Below are positions 11,084 through 20,064 of a stretch of DNA of 28,762 nt, one piece after another. Positions within the stretch are counted from its first letter, which is position 1; the number at the start of each line of letters is the position of its first letter. The notes under the pieces were generated by a model that was not told the origin of the DNA, made no database searches, and saw only the letters and a program-made list of their open reading frames with translations. The position numbers and the translations under genes are program-made. The stretch is from a virus, in the IMG/VR virus record IMGVR_UViG_3300025137_000192, positions 1-28,762 of that record, one strand, 5' to 3'.

Positions 11084-11115
11084 CAAAGTTACATATTGTA
11101 TATTGATTACACAAG
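11084..11115 (-). promoter_or_regulatory. Strong Bacteroidetes-type promoter, leftward, for the nitrogen operon
   Basis: Leftward reading: TTG (11112-11114), a 20-base spacer, then TAACTTTG (11084-11091), a perfect TAnnTTTG with correct spacing. Transcription should start near 11077, giving a leader of about 100 bases before the ATG at 10976. It resembles a host vegetative-sigma promoter and is unlike the early-block element. Confidence 0.65.
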
Positions 11116-11162
11116 TATAATTATCAATAATGTAATTATTTTTTACGTTGTTATTTTTTTTG

Positions 11163-11170
11163 TATCTTTA
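11163..11170 (+). promoter_or_regulatory. Candidate rightward -7 element for the MazG/terminase block
   Basis: TATCTTTA differs from TAnnTTTG by one base and follows a T8 run. A TTG lies at 11148-11150, but the 12-base spacer is too short, so the -33 box is unclear. The predicted leader to the ATG at 11215 would be about 38 bases. Confidence 0.35.
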
Positions 11171-11214
11171 ATTAAAGTATTGCAAACTATTACAAAACAA
11201 ATCAAACAAAAACA

Positions 11215-11583
11215 ATGGATTTAACAGTGTTTTCAGAAAAAATACACGAAAGCAGTAAGCTAAAAGGTTTTTATAATGGTGATAAAAAGCAATTAGGAAC
11301 AATGCTTATGTTGGTTGTTTCTGAACTAGGAGAAGCGTTAGAAGCTGACAGACACTCTTTAAAAGCTGATTTAAACTATTATGAAAATATATTAAACGCT
11401 CGACATGATTTTCAAATTGCATTTAAAGAAGCAATTAAAGATACTGTAGAAGATGAAATAGCTGATGCTATAATTAGGCTTCTTGACATGTGTGGATACC
11501 TACATATTGATATTCAAAGGCACATTGATTTAAAGTTAAAGTACAACAAAACCAGAGGTCATAGACATGGAAAGAACTATTGA
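11215..11583 (+). CDS. MazG-like nucleotide pyrophosphohydrolase (122 aa)
   Basis: An all-alpha NTP pyrophosphatase that would hydrolyse a nucleoside triphosphate to its monophosphate. The metal-binding acids are in place: Glu37/Glu40 in VSELGEALEADR and Glu81/Asp84 in VEDEIADAIIRLLD. The C-terminal part IDIQRHIDLKLKYNKTRGHRHGKNY matches the usual end of phage MazG-like proteins. Phage homologues are thought to shape nucleotide or (p)ppGpp pools during infection; the substrate here cannot be read from sequence. First gene of the rightward operon, overlapping the next by 17 bases. Confidence 0.88.
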   Translation: MDLTVFSEKIHESSKLKGFYNGDKKQLGTMLMLVVSELGEALEADRHSLKADLNYYENILNARHDFQIAFKEAIKDTVEDEIADAIIRLLDMCGYLHIDIQRHIDLKLKYNKTRGHRHGKNY

Positions 11584-11890
11584 AAAAACAAATAAAATTA
11601 TTTCACCGTATAAAAAGTCTAAAGTAGGATTAAGTTTTAGAGAGATTAACGCTATAATTTTAATGAAAGATAGTGGTAGGAGTTTATATTTATTTTTGTT
11701 AGAGAACAACAACAAGTACTTAGCTCACGACGGAACTGTATATATTAATCCAATTGAGTTAGTGTTTTATTTGAAAGTTACAAGAAAAACTATATACAAC
11801 GGTATTAGCTCAATGATTGACGCTGATATACTAAAAAGGTCAAAAATAGTTGGAGAGTACTATTATAACTTTAATTTTTTCCCGGAATGA
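11567..11890 (+). CDS. Winged-helix DNA-binding protein (107 aa)
   Basis: The C-terminal two thirds reads as a winged helix: VYINPIELVFYLKVTRKTIYN (about 62-82) is a helix-turn-helix with TRKTIYNGISSMIDADIL as recognition and wing-entry part, followed by a basic KRSKIVGEYYYNFNFFP wing. It resembles replication-initiator or regulator-type wHTH proteins of mobile elements. The N-terminus is basic (KTNKIISPYKKSK). It lies between MazG and the terminase region, so it could regulate the late operon or contribute to packaging-site recognition. Overlaps both neighbours (17 and 4 bases). Confidence 0.7.
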   Translation: MERTIEKTNKIISPYKKSKVGLSFREINAIILMKDSGRSLYLFLLENNNKYLAHDGTVYINPIELVFYLKVTRKTIYNGISSMIDADILKRSKIVGEYYYNFNFFPE

Positions 11891-12129
11891 CAGTAGTAAA
11901 AAGAATAACAGAAACCTCTGTATGCGTAAACGAAGAGTTGTTGTTTTTGCGTAGTGACGGACTATACGGTACGGAAGAGCAAAGACGAATGCCTGGTATT
12001 GTTAACGGGTTGCTTAAATTACTAATGGCAGAAGTAGCAACCAATGAGGGTCAATACGTAACTCAAATAAATAAAGTGTTGAAAGACGCAAAAATAATAG
12101 GCTCATTAGGTATATGTTTGGAACTTTAG
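11887..12129 (+). CDS. Hypothetical phage protein (80 aa)
   Basis: The protein begins MTVVKRITETSVCVNEELLF and has a helical core (MPGIVNGLLKLLMAEVATNE). Its ATG overlaps the previous stop (ATGA). It overlaps the next gene by 16 bases in another frame. Because both are unassigned and adjacent, a single frameshifted or programmed-frameshift gene cannot be excluded, but each has its own good ATG. Function unknown. Confidence 0.6.
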   Translation: MTVVKRITETSVCVNEELLFLRSDGLYGTEEQRRMPGIVNGLLKLLMAEVATNEGQYVTQINKVLKDAKIIGSLGICLEL

Positions 12130-12656
12130 TAGATATAGACACAGAAGGTAATATTTTAATAAAAGACAAGGGTGTAGCTTTATTGCCTAGCCTTTTTAAA
12201 GTTTATAAAAACAAATACCTAGGTTCTAAAGCGGTTAAGTGGATTGTAGCTATGCACGACTATCGCTCCCCTTATAGGTCTTTACCTAAACAGCAAAGAG
12301 AAACAATGATTAACAATATGCTGCTAGAAAAAGACAAATGCACTTTTAAAGACAAACCTTTAATAATTGATGCTGTAAAAGAATACAAAGCAATTAGCTA
12401 TGACCCTGATTACGAAGAGTATCGTTCTATGGTTGATAAGTCATCAGAAGTTATAAGAGTGTTTAAAGAACTAAAAGTTAACGCAGAAAACATTAGCACT
12501 ATAAATGATCTTCAAGTAGAAATGGGTAAAGCTGCTAAGTCCAGAAGAGAACTTAAAAACGCTATCATTACAGAAATAGAAAGCGGAAACAAAATGGCAG
12601 GAGTAAATGGTGATGATGATTTATCTATTTTTGAACAAGAAGAAATGTTTAAGTAA
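12114..12656 (+). CDS. Hypothetical protein just before TerL, candidate small terminase (180 aa)
   Basis: An N-terminal beta part (GTLVDIDTEGNILIKDKGVALLP) is followed by helices, a conserved-looking HDYRSPYRSLPKQQRE segment (about 48-63), and a charged C-terminal coil with repeated Lys/Glu ending SIFEQEEMFK. Its stop overlaps TerL's start (TAATG), so the two are coupled. Position directly ahead of TerL and the coiled-coil-like half suggest a packaging partner such as a small terminase, but no DNA-binding motif is evident; this is an inference from place. Confidence 0.6.
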   Translation: MFGTLVDIDTEGNILIKDKGVALLPSLFKVYKNKYLGSKAVKWIVAMHDYRSPYRSLPKQQRETMINNMLLEKDKCTFKDKPLIIDAVKEYKAISYDPDYEEYRSMVDKSSEVIRVFKELKVNAENISTINDLQVEMGKAAKSRRELKNAIITEIESGNKMAGVNGDDDLSIFEQEEMFK

Positions 12657-14590
12657 TGATTGAAGGGAACAAGTATAAGCCTGTTATATTCGACAAAAAT
12701 TTAAAAAACTACAAAAAGTTTACGCCCGGAACTTTAGAGTACGCTCATTTTTGGAAAGAGCAAAGAAAAAGAATTCTTAAGGGTTATAAACCTACTGGCG
12801 GTACATGGATACCCGGTAACTATTATTTTTATTTAAACTTTTCTAAAATACATGGACTTGCTCCTAACGCTAGACGTAAAGGAATGATTTCTCCGGTATA
12901 TCGTGACCAAGACCATGAATATTTTCAATCAGTACATGATGCTAAAGAAAACGGTTACGGGCTTATAGTTTTAAAAGCAAGACGAAAAGGATTTTCTTTT
13001 ATGAATGCAAATTTATTGTTACACGAATGGGTTTGTTATAGTCATAGTGAAAACGGTATAGGCTCACAAAAAGAAGACTACGTGCTTGACTTTAAAAAGA
13101 AAATGATGCTTTCGTACAACGAGCTACCTAAACAGCTTAGACCTAAAGTTCTTAGGGATAATGAAGATATATTAATGTCTGGCTATAAAGTAAAAGAAGA
13201 TGGTGTGTGGGTAGACAAAGGTATGAAGTCTATGGTTCATTTTAGAGTTATGGACAATCCCGGTGCGTTTCGTGGTACATCTTTAAACTACATGGTTTTT
13301 GAAGAGGCAGGAGAGTTTTTAAAACTTAAAAAAGGTTATCAAGCAAATGAAGAGTGTTTTAGAGATGGAGCTATTCAGTTTGGTACACCTATAATTGGTG
13401 GTACATCTAACCAAATGGAAATAGAGTCTGACGATTATATGGAAATGTTTTTAAATGCAGACAAGTATAATCTAAAGCCTTTATTTATACCCGCAGCTAA
13501 AGTGTATCCAGGTTATTTTGATATAAAATATGGTAAATCTGATGTAGACGGAGCTACAAAAGATATTGAAAGCAGAGCAGAGAAAAAAAGACAGTCAGGA
13601 GATATTTCAGATTTATACGCTTTTAGACAAGAAATGCCTTTGCAAATTGAACACGCCTTTCTTAGAACGGGTGGTTCTCCATTTAGACTTGACTTATTAA
13701 ACAAACAAATAGCGAACATAAAAACAAATAACAAGTTTGATATAGTAAGAAGAGGTAGGTTAGAATGGAAAAAAAATGAAAACGGCAAAGAAATATTTGG
13801 AAGCTATCCGGTATGGGTGGAAGATTTTGGAAATAAAAAAGATTACGATAACGACGATAATCCATTTCCTTTTGAAATTGTAGACATGCCTTTAACAGAT
13901 TTAAAAAATGTTGACATTGCCGCAGTAGATCCTTATCATATTGATGATGATTTAGAAGAGATAAAAAAGAACGGAAAAGCAAATAGCAGACGGTCTAAAG
14001 GTTGTATGTGTGTTTATAGAAGATTTGTAGGGGTAGAAACTCCCGGTGAATATCCAGTAGCTTTTTATACAGACAGACCTGAAAGCAAACAAGCCTTTTA
14101 TGAAAACTGTTTGAAATTAGCTATCTTTTACGACAGTAAGATATTAGTAGAGTATAACGATGATAACTTTTTTAAGTATTTTATAAATAATAAAGTTTTT
14201 AGGTTTTTAAAAGAAAGACCTAGAAGTGCTGATAGTCCATATAGTACTGTTACTAATAAATACGGGATACATATGAAAACACATCAGAAGAAAATGATAA
14301 CAGAATTTTTAGATGAATACGTTAAAGAGCATTGGGAAGATATTTACTTCTTACCTTTGCTAAATGAATTATGTGTTTACGGAACAGCCAATACAGATAG
14401 AGCAATGGCTTTTGGTATGGCTTTAATGCACGATGCTGATAATTTAAGAACAGTAAAAGCAAGAGAAAAAGACGATGAGGATAATAAACTGTTTATACCT
14501 CATTTTAAAAATGTAAATGGTAATATTGTATCAGTTAATGGTATTGAAGGTTCAAGCAAAGCACCAACCTACAATTATAAATTTGATTAA
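12656..14590 (+). CDS. terL: Terminase large subunit (644 aa)
   Basis: The ATP-driven DNA packaging motor. N-terminal ATPase: a Walker A-like VLKARRKGFSF at 105-115 and Walker B MVFEEAGE at 213-220, with the catalytic Glu pair. C-terminal RNase H-like nuclease: first acid Asp425 in VDIAAVDPY (419-427), second Glu499 in ILVEYNDD (496-503), and a late Asp in ALMHDADN. The GGTWIPGNYYFYLNFSKI segment (48-65) is typical of crAss-like TerL as I remember them. Full length, intact, followed 7 bases later by the portal gene. Confidence 0.92.
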   Translation: MIEGNKYKPVIFDKNLKNYKKFTPGTLEYAHFWKEQRKRILKGYKPTGGTWIPGNYYFYLNFSKIHGLAPNARRKGMISPVYRDQDHEYFQSVHDAKENGYGLIVLKARRKGFSFMNANLLLHEWVCYSHSENGIGSQKEDYVLDFKKKMMLSYNELPKQLRPKVLRDNEDILMSGYKVKEDGVWVDKGMKSMVHFRVMDNPGAFRGTSLNYMVFEEAGEFLKLKKGYQANEECFRDGAIQFGTPIIGGTSNQMEIESDDYMEMFLNADKYNLKPLFIPAAKVYPGYFDIKYGKSDVDGATKDIESRAEKKRQSGDISDLYAFRQEMPLQIEHAFLRTGGSPFRLDLLNKQIANIKTNNKFDIVRRGRLEWKKNENGKEIFGSYPVWVEDFGNKKDYDNDDNPFPFEIVDMPLTDLKNVDIAAVDPYHIDDDLEEIKKNGKANSRRSKGCMCVYRRFVGVETPGEYPVAFYTDRPESKQAFYENCLKLAIFYDSKILVEYNDDNFFKYFINNKVFRFLKERPRSADSPYSTVTNKYGIHMKTHQKKMITEFLDEYVKEHWEDIYFLPLLNELCVYGTANTDRAMAFGMALMHDADNLRTVKAREKDDEDNKLFIPHFKNVNGNIVSVNGIEGSSKAPTYNYKFD

Positions 14591-14597
14591 TAGATAG

Positions 14598-16802
14598 ATG
14601 AGATTTCCAAAACAAAACATTCCAGAAGATAAGAAAACGGAAGAGTGGCACAAAGAATGCCTAGACGCTGTACTTCAAAACAACAAGGGTTCTAATAAAT
14701 TTACCCAAGAAAAAATTAAGGATTACGAAAACTATTTGCTTGTTCATGGTCAGTTTGATACCAAACAGTTTAAATACGTTACTGACATGTATGGTATTAC
14801 TGCACCAGCAAGACTAGTTAATTATCCTATCATCATGCCTAAAATAGATTTACTAGTAGGTGAAGTTGTTTCTCAACCGTTAAGATGGAGTGTTAATGTT
14901 ATAAATAAAAACGCTATACGTAGAAAAAACGAGCAAAAAGTACAAATGGCTGCTGAGGTTTTACTTAGACCACACAGAAGAGAAATAGAAAAGGTTTTAG
15001 GTTCTGAAATATCTGACCAAGAAGTTGGAGCTGAGATACCGGAAGACATAGAGTCTTTTCAAAACATGAAGTTTCGTGATGCTGTTGAAGAGCAAGTAAA
15101 TGTTGGACTGCAATATATAGCTCAAAAACAAAAATTAAAATCTTTATTTAAAAGAGGTTTTTATGATTTAGCAATTACTGGTAAAGAATTTTATAGAGTA
15201 ATGGTTAAAAATAGAGACCCTTATGTAGAAAGAATAGACCCAAGGTCAGTTATTTACGATGTAGACAGTGACAAAGAAACTTTACAAGATTGTAAGTATG
15301 CAGGTTTAGACAACTGGTATACGGTAAACGAAATTGTAGATAGGTTTCAGTTAGAAGGCTCAATGGTTGATAAACTAGAAGAGTTAGAAAAAATGGATGC
15401 AGACCAAATTACTCAATTTAATTCTGCTTATGATGCTTACATGACTTCTGAAAGTAGAGCGTTAAAAGTTAGAGTAGTTGAAATAGAATGGAAGTCTTTA
15501 AAAACTATTAAATATAAAGTTTCACCTAATAAGTATGATGACGAGATAGACTATTACAAGATGGTCAAAGACGACTATATACCAAAAGAAGGTGAAAAAA
15601 TTGTTAAAAGAGTTATTAGTGATGTAAGATATTGCATACAAGTTGGACATAACATTATATTAAAATACGGTAGAAGACCAAATATTATTCGGCACGAAGA
15701 CAATTATGCAAACTGTAAACTAAGTTTTTTTGGTGTTATAAGAAATGCTTTTAATCAATCTACATTATCTATTGTAGATAGTTTAAAAAATATACAGTTG
15801 CTTTACAATATAGTAAATTATCACATAGAACTAGCATTAGCACGTTCAGGAGGTAAGGCATTAGTATATGATGTAGCTCAAAAACCAAAAGGAATGCAAT
15901 TAAATGATGTTCTTTATCATTTAAAAAACAGTGGGTTAGCCGTAATTAACACTAATGAAGAAGGAATGCAAACACGTTCTTTTAATCAGTTTCAGCAAGT
16001 AGATTTAACTTTATCTCAATCGGTAGGTCAGTTAATTAATTTAAAAGTTATGCTTGAACAGACTGCTGACCAACTTACTGGTATTACGGCAAGTAGAGCA
16101 GGTATAACTAAATCAAGTGACGCTGTTGGTGTTAATGAAAGAAGTGTAATGCAGTCAACATTAATTACTGCGCCTTTGTTTGACATACACTATGAGTTAG
16201 TTGGAGACACCCTAAACGCTTTATCAAACCTTTTTAGGTACTGTTGGGCTGACGAAGATAGAATGATAAACATATTTGGAGATATGGGCATAGAGGTCTT
16301 TAAATGGAAGAAGACTTCTGCGTTAGATGAGATTGGGTTATTTGTTGAAAATTCAGCTAAAGAGTTGTCTAAAAAACAATCCATGTATAGCATGATGGAC
16401 AGAATGGCTTCAACCGGAAGTCTTGATCCTTTATCTACAATGAAAGCTTTAAATGCTGAAAGTGCTGTTGAAGTAGAGAAAATTTTAACAGAGGGTATTA
16501 AGGTTATGCAAGAAAGAGAGCAAGCAAATCAGCAAACTATGCAACAGATTGAGTCTCAGAAAAACGAAATTGACGCACAGAAAATTCAAGTACCTATTGA
16601 AGTTGCTAAGATTAATTCAGAAACAGACATTAAAGTTGCTGAAATGAAAATTAATGCTGACCAAGGAAAATTAGACCAAACGCAAGAGTTTGATTCAGAT
16701 GGTCAAGACGTTCAACAACAAAATGAGCTAGATAAAATGATGTTACAAAATTCAAACAAAGAAGAAGAACTAATGCAGCAAAAAGATAAACCAGTACAAT
16801 AA
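14598..16802 (+). CDS. Portal protein (734 aa)
   Basis: The dodecameric vertex channel through which DNA enters and leaves the capsid. The N-terminal half shows the portal pattern: a PIIMPKIDLLVGEVVSQPLR clip/wing region (about 73-92), helix-rich linkers with GLQYIAQKQKLKSLFKRGFY, and YRVMVKNRDPYVERIDPRSV. The long Gln/Lys-rich C-terminal helices from about 620 on (repeated MQQ, EVAKIN, Q-rich tail) look like a barrel/crown extension and a flexible tail. Length and motifs agree with crAss-like portals; directly follows TerL as expected. Confidence 0.9.
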   Translation: MRFPKQNIPEDKKTEEWHKECLDAVLQNNKGSNKFTQEKIKDYENYLLVHGQFDTKQFKYVTDMYGITAPARLVNYPIIMPKIDLLVGEVVSQPLRWSVNVINKNAIRRKNEQKVQMAAEVLLRPHRREIEKVLGSEISDQEVGAEIPEDIESFQNMKFRDAVEEQVNVGLQYIAQKQKLKSLFKRGFYDLAITGKEFYRVMVKNRDPYVERIDPRSVIYDVDSDKETLQDCKYAGLDNWYTVNEIVDRFQLEGSMVDKLEELEKMDADQITQFNSAYDAYMTSESRALKVRVVEIEWKSLKTIKYKVSPNKYDDEIDYYKMVKDDYIPKEGEKIVKRVISDVRYCIQVGHNIILKYGRRPNIIRHEDNYANCKLSFFGVIRNAFNQSTLSIVDSLKNIQLLYNIVNYHIELALARSGGKALVYDVAQKPKGMQLNDVLYHLKNSGLAVINTNEEGMQTRSFNQFQQVDLTLSQSVGQLINLKVMLEQTADQLTGITASRAGITKSSDAVGVNERSVMQSTLITAPLFDIHYELVGDTLNALSNLFRYCWADEDRMINIFGDMGIEVFKWKKTSALDEIGLFVENSAKELSKKQSMYSMMDRMASTGSLDPLSTMKALNAESAVEVEKILTEGIKVMQEREQANQQTMQQIESQKNEIDAQKIQVPIEVAKINSETDIKVAEMKINADQGKLDQTQEFDSDGQDVQQQNELDKMMLQNSNKEEELMQQKDKPVQ

Positions 16803-16829
16803 TAATTTTTTTTTATAAATTTATAAGCA

Positions 16830-17906
16830 ATGAACGAAGAAGAAAACGTAAATGAAACGGAATCAGTGCAAGAAACTGCAACTGAAGAAAGAAATGCTGA
16901 AGTTAAAGAGCAAGAAACAGAAGAGTTAGATTTATCTTTTAATCCAAATGCTTTTTTTACAGAAGAGCCAAAAGAAGAAAAGAAAAATGAAGTCAATAAC
17001 AATATTGACGAGCCTAACGTAGAAAACAGTAAGGATGAAGACAACAAATCAGAAGAAGATTTTAGTTGGGATAAAGGTCTAGAGTATTTAAAAGAAAATA
17101 AACAAGAAGAAGAAAGTTCTAAAACTGAAGAAAATACTGATAACAATAACGATATAGCTGTTACAGAAAAAAACATACAGCCTAGTTATGAAGAGTTTTT
17201 TAAAGAGGTTGGACTAGAAGTAAAAACAAAAGAAGAATTTAAAGAAGTATATAAATCTTTACAAGAGGAAAACGAGCTTTTGAAAAAAAGCTATCCAGAA
17301 AAGAACGAAAAGATTGATAACTTACAAAATCTTATTAAATTAGAAGATAAAGAACTTGTAGAGCGAAGTTTAATCGCTGATGGATTTGAAGGAGTAGAAT
17401 TAGAAAACGCAATGGAAAGAATGTTGGATAACGACATGGTTGACATTGAAGCAAAGAAAGTCCGCAACACACTTAATAAGGCTATAGCTTCTGAAAAGGA
17501 AACTATTATAGATGACAAACGAACTGAAACTGCAAAGCAAGAAAAAGATCGTGAAGATTCTATTAAAAGCCTTAATGACTATTTAAATTCAACAGAAAAA
17601 ATGTTTGGGTTTAAAATAGCTAGTACTACTGAGAAGGCAAACGAAATTCGTAAAAGCCATCAAGAGTATATTGTTAGCGGAAAATTTTTACAAGATATTA
17701 CTCAAACAGAAAAATCACTTGCAGATTGCGCTTGGCTTTGGGCTAACAAAGATGTCATTTTAAAAGCGATGCAAACAAAAGGCTTTAACAGTGGTAGAAA
17801 AGATGTGTTAAATCAGATTGGAAACCCTGACGTTGATGCTAATTCTAGAACGTTTGCAGACCCTAAAGGTGACGGAGAGTTTAATGCTAACAAGTTTATG
17901 TCTTAA
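16830..17906 (+). CDS. Acidic, scaffold-like head protein (358 aa)
   Basis: The first ~110 residues are a low-complexity acidic stretch (MNEEENVNETESVQETATEE and similar) that is probably disordered. Residues about 115-250 form charged coiled-coil helices (EEFKEVYKSLQEENELLKKS). The last ~60 residues are less charged and look folded (DCAWLWANKDVILKAM ... GEFNANKFMS). This layout, between portal and capsid genes, is that of a phage scaffolding protein, whose C-terminal part binds the capsid subunit. No protease signature is seen. Confidence 0.75.
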   Translation: MNEEENVNETESVQETATEERNAEVKEQETEELDLSFNPNAFFTEEPKEEKKNEVNNNIDEPNVENSKDEDNKSEEDFSWDKGLEYLKENKQEEESSKTEENTDNNNDIAVTEKNIQPSYEEFFKEVGLEVKTKEEFKEVYKSLQEENELLKKSYPEKNEKIDNLQNLIKLEDKELVERSLIADGFEGVELENAMERMLDNDMVDIEAKKVRNTLNKAIASEKETIIDDKRTETAKQEKDREDSIKSLNDYLNSTEKMFGFKIASTTEKANEIRKSHQEYIVSGKFLQDITQTEKSLADCAWLWANKDVILKAMQTKGFNSGRKDVLNQIGNPDVDANSRTFADPKGDGEFNANKFMS

Positions 17907-17941
17907 ATAAAACAGAAATTTAAAATTTAAAAAATAGTCAA

Positions 17942-19312
17942 ATGAAATTTAACAAAGGTTCATACGGTAAAGAAACCGTACAGTCGAATGCTTTAGTAAC
18001 TAACTTGCTAAAGTATCCAGAAATTGCAACAACATTAATTAGACAATACCCACAGTATTCTTTGAATTACTTTGTAGATGGTACGTCTCGTTTTGCAAAA
18101 GAAGAGGTTATTGGAGATAACTCATTTAAGTGGGCAGTACTAGGTCGTACAAACAGACCTTCTACCCTTACAGGTACTTATGGGGGTAACGGTGCAGCAA
18201 ATGGTACATTTACTTTTGAAACAGAAGAAAACTTTTTAAATCCAAATGATATTGTAAGATTCCAAGATGGAACTTCTGCAATTCTTATTGGAGAGCCGGT
18301 TGTTAGTGTAGGGGGTTATACTTTTTCTGCAAAAATACAAACTAACGATGCAACTAAAACAATAGCTGCGGCAAACTTTACTGCAGGTAAAACTGTTAAC
18401 GCTGCAGGTTCTGCATTTACAGAAGGTTCTGAAAGAGGTTACGAAAACTCTGTTTACCCTGATTGGTATGTTAACTATACTAAGATTAGTAGAAAAGCAA
18501 AATCTATTACGGGTTCAGCTTTAACTGATATTACTTGGATAGAAAACAACGGAGAAAGACTTTGGTTCTTTACAGAACAAAAAATCATGGAAGAAGATTT
18601 CTTGTATGAAAGAGAAGTTTCTGATTGGTATTCTCAGTCAACTATGGATGTTAATGGAAACGCTAAAGTTTTTGATAACAACGGTAAGCCTATTATTAGT
18701 GGTGACGGAATACTTAAGCAAATTGATTCTGCAAACGTTGACACTTACAATGGTGTTCTAACTGAAGAAAGAATTACTGACTTTTTAGCTCAGCTATCTC
18801 TTAACACAGGAGAAATGAATTCTCATTGGATAGTTTATACTGGTACTGCCGGTAAAGTAGCTTTCCACAAAGCAATGAAAGATTTAGTTTACCCATCAGG
18901 TAACTTGGTGTATGATGCTAAAGTTGGTTCAGAAACTGAAATTGGAGTTAACTTTACAACTTACAATGCTCTTGGAAGTAGACTTACTCTTGCTCACTGT
19001 CCTATCTTTGATGATCCAAACTTACATACTGACATTGACCCTAAATCTGGTTACTTGAAAGAATCGTTTAGAATGGTATTCTTAAACTTTGGACAAACTG
19101 ACGGTGTTTCTAACATTGAAAGAAAAGTTAAAGGTGCAGGAGGTATTAATCGTTCAATGATTATTAAGTATTTGCCTGGAATGGTTGACCCGTTCAATCA
19201 AGCGCAAATGATGGCTGTATCTTCTAGAGATAGTTTTTCAATGGAAATACTTTCAGAATCAGGAATGATAGTTAGAAATCCACTATCATGTGGACAATTA
19301 ATTTTTGCTTAA
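17942..19312 (+). CDS. Major capsid protein, crAss-like HK97-fold type (456 aa)
   Basis: The N-terminus (MKFNKGSYGKETVQSNALVT) is followed by an N-arm-like helix, then YSLNYFVDGTSRFAKEEVIGDNSFKWAVLGR, which I recall from crAss-like capsid proteins. A glycine/threonine-rich insertion lies around 70-160. The C-terminal half contains WIVYTGTAGKVAFHKAMKDLV (about 299-319), a typical P-domain-like helix, and the end IIKYLPGMVDPF ... GQLIFA. The expected size is ~450-500 aa. Located right after the scaffold-like gene. HK97 fold is inferred from the family. Confidence 0.88.
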   Translation: MKFNKGSYGKETVQSNALVTNLLKYPEIATTLIRQYPQYSLNYFVDGTSRFAKEEVIGDNSFKWAVLGRTNRPSTLTGTYGGNGAANGTFTFETEENFLNPNDIVRFQDGTSAILIGEPVVSVGGYTFSAKIQTNDATKTIAAANFTAGKTVNAAGSAFTEGSERGYENSVYPDWYVNYTKISRKAKSITGSALTDITWIENNGERLWFFTEQKIMEEDFLYEREVSDWYSQSTMDVNGNAKVFDNNGKPIISGDGILKQIDSANVDTYNGVLTEERITDFLAQLSLNTGEMNSHWIVYTGTAGKVAFHKAMKDLVYPSGNLVYDAKVGSETEIGVNFTTYNALGSRLTLAHCPIFDDPNLHTDIDPKSGYLKESFRMVFLNFGQTDGVSNIERKVKGAGGINRSMIIKYLPGMVDPFNQAQMMAVSSRDSFSMEILSESGMIVRNPLSCGQLIFA

Positions 19313-19338
19313 AAATTAAAATATAAAAGAAAAGGAAA

Positions 19339-20064
19339 ATGGAAAAGTTAGCAAAAGCAGAGATAAAGAATTTGACAAAAGGATTACCTATATCAGGAAT
19401 AGTCGAGGTACGTTTAGTTGACCCTAAGCGTACCGGTACTATTACTGTAAGAAGTTGTAACATGATAGATGATTTTGGTAATCACACTTGGAGACCGTTT
19501 GTGGATTCAAACGGAGCAGAGAGAATAGAAAAGATTACTAGAAAAAGAACACTAAGGCTAGAGAGTGAAAACGACAGACTATTGTATGGTCAGTTAATAC
19601 ATCACCCTCATTATGTTAATAGTCCTAGTTCTATTATTAAGTTGGTTAATTTAGAAGAAGGTGCTGTTGATTTTATTAATAAACGTGAGTTTAAAAATAA
19701 AGCAGAAACAATTATTTCTAAATCTTCTGACAAAGAGTTAATTTCTTTGGTAAGGGTGTTAGGCGTAAACATAAAACCAAATAGCAGCTTTAATGTTGTT
19801 AAAAGAGAGTTGTATGAGTACATTGACAACTATGATAGTACAAAGCGTAAGAGTAACGCAGAACTGTTGTTAGAAGAGTACAATTCGCCTGATTATCCAA
19901 TGAAAGTCCTTGTAAGAAATGCAATAGCACAAAAAACTGTAATTGACTCATTGAATCGAATGATGTTTGGTTCTGTAAACATGGGTACTACATTTGATGG
20001 TGCTGTTACGTTTTTAAAAAACAACAAAGACATTGCAAACGAATTAGAAAAAGCAGTAGACTAA
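19339..20064 (+). CDS. Head-associated protein of unknown function (241 aa)
   Basis: N-terminal beta-rich domain (SGIVEVRLVDPKRTGTITVR, then DDFGNHTWRPF) up to about residue 90. A charged LRLESENDRLLYGQLIHHPHY segment and a mostly helical second half follow, including KAETIISKSSDKELISLVRVLGV, reminiscent of a three-helix bundle. Position directly after the capsid gene suggests a head completion, decoration or maturation factor. No catalytic motif recognised. Confidence 0.7.
   Translation: MEKLAKAEIKNLTKGLPISGIVEVRLVDPKRTGTITVRSCNMIDDFGNHTWRPFVDSNGAERIEKITRKRTLRLESENDRLLYGQLIHHPHYVNSPSSIIKLVNLEEGAVDFINKREFKNKAETIISKSSDKELISLVRVLGVNIKPNSSFNVVKRELYEYIDNYDSTKRKSNAELLLEEYNSPDYPMKVLVRNAIAQKTVIDSLNRMMFGSVNMGTTFDGAVTFLKNNKDIANELEKAVD

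Larger units (their letters stand above)
10977..11214. other. Divergent control region between the leftward and rightward blocks
   Basis: This 238-base region is very AT-rich and holds both outward promoters. The leftward leader (about 100 bases) has a 7-pair hairpin GATTTTC/GAAAATC (11011-11027) and two G6 runs on the leftward strand (seen as CCCCCC at 11063-11069 and 11076-11081). ATTGATTACA lies at 11102-11111, inside the promoter spacer. No tRNA or gene is visible. A replication origin here would not be surprising but nothing shows it. Confidence 0.6.
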
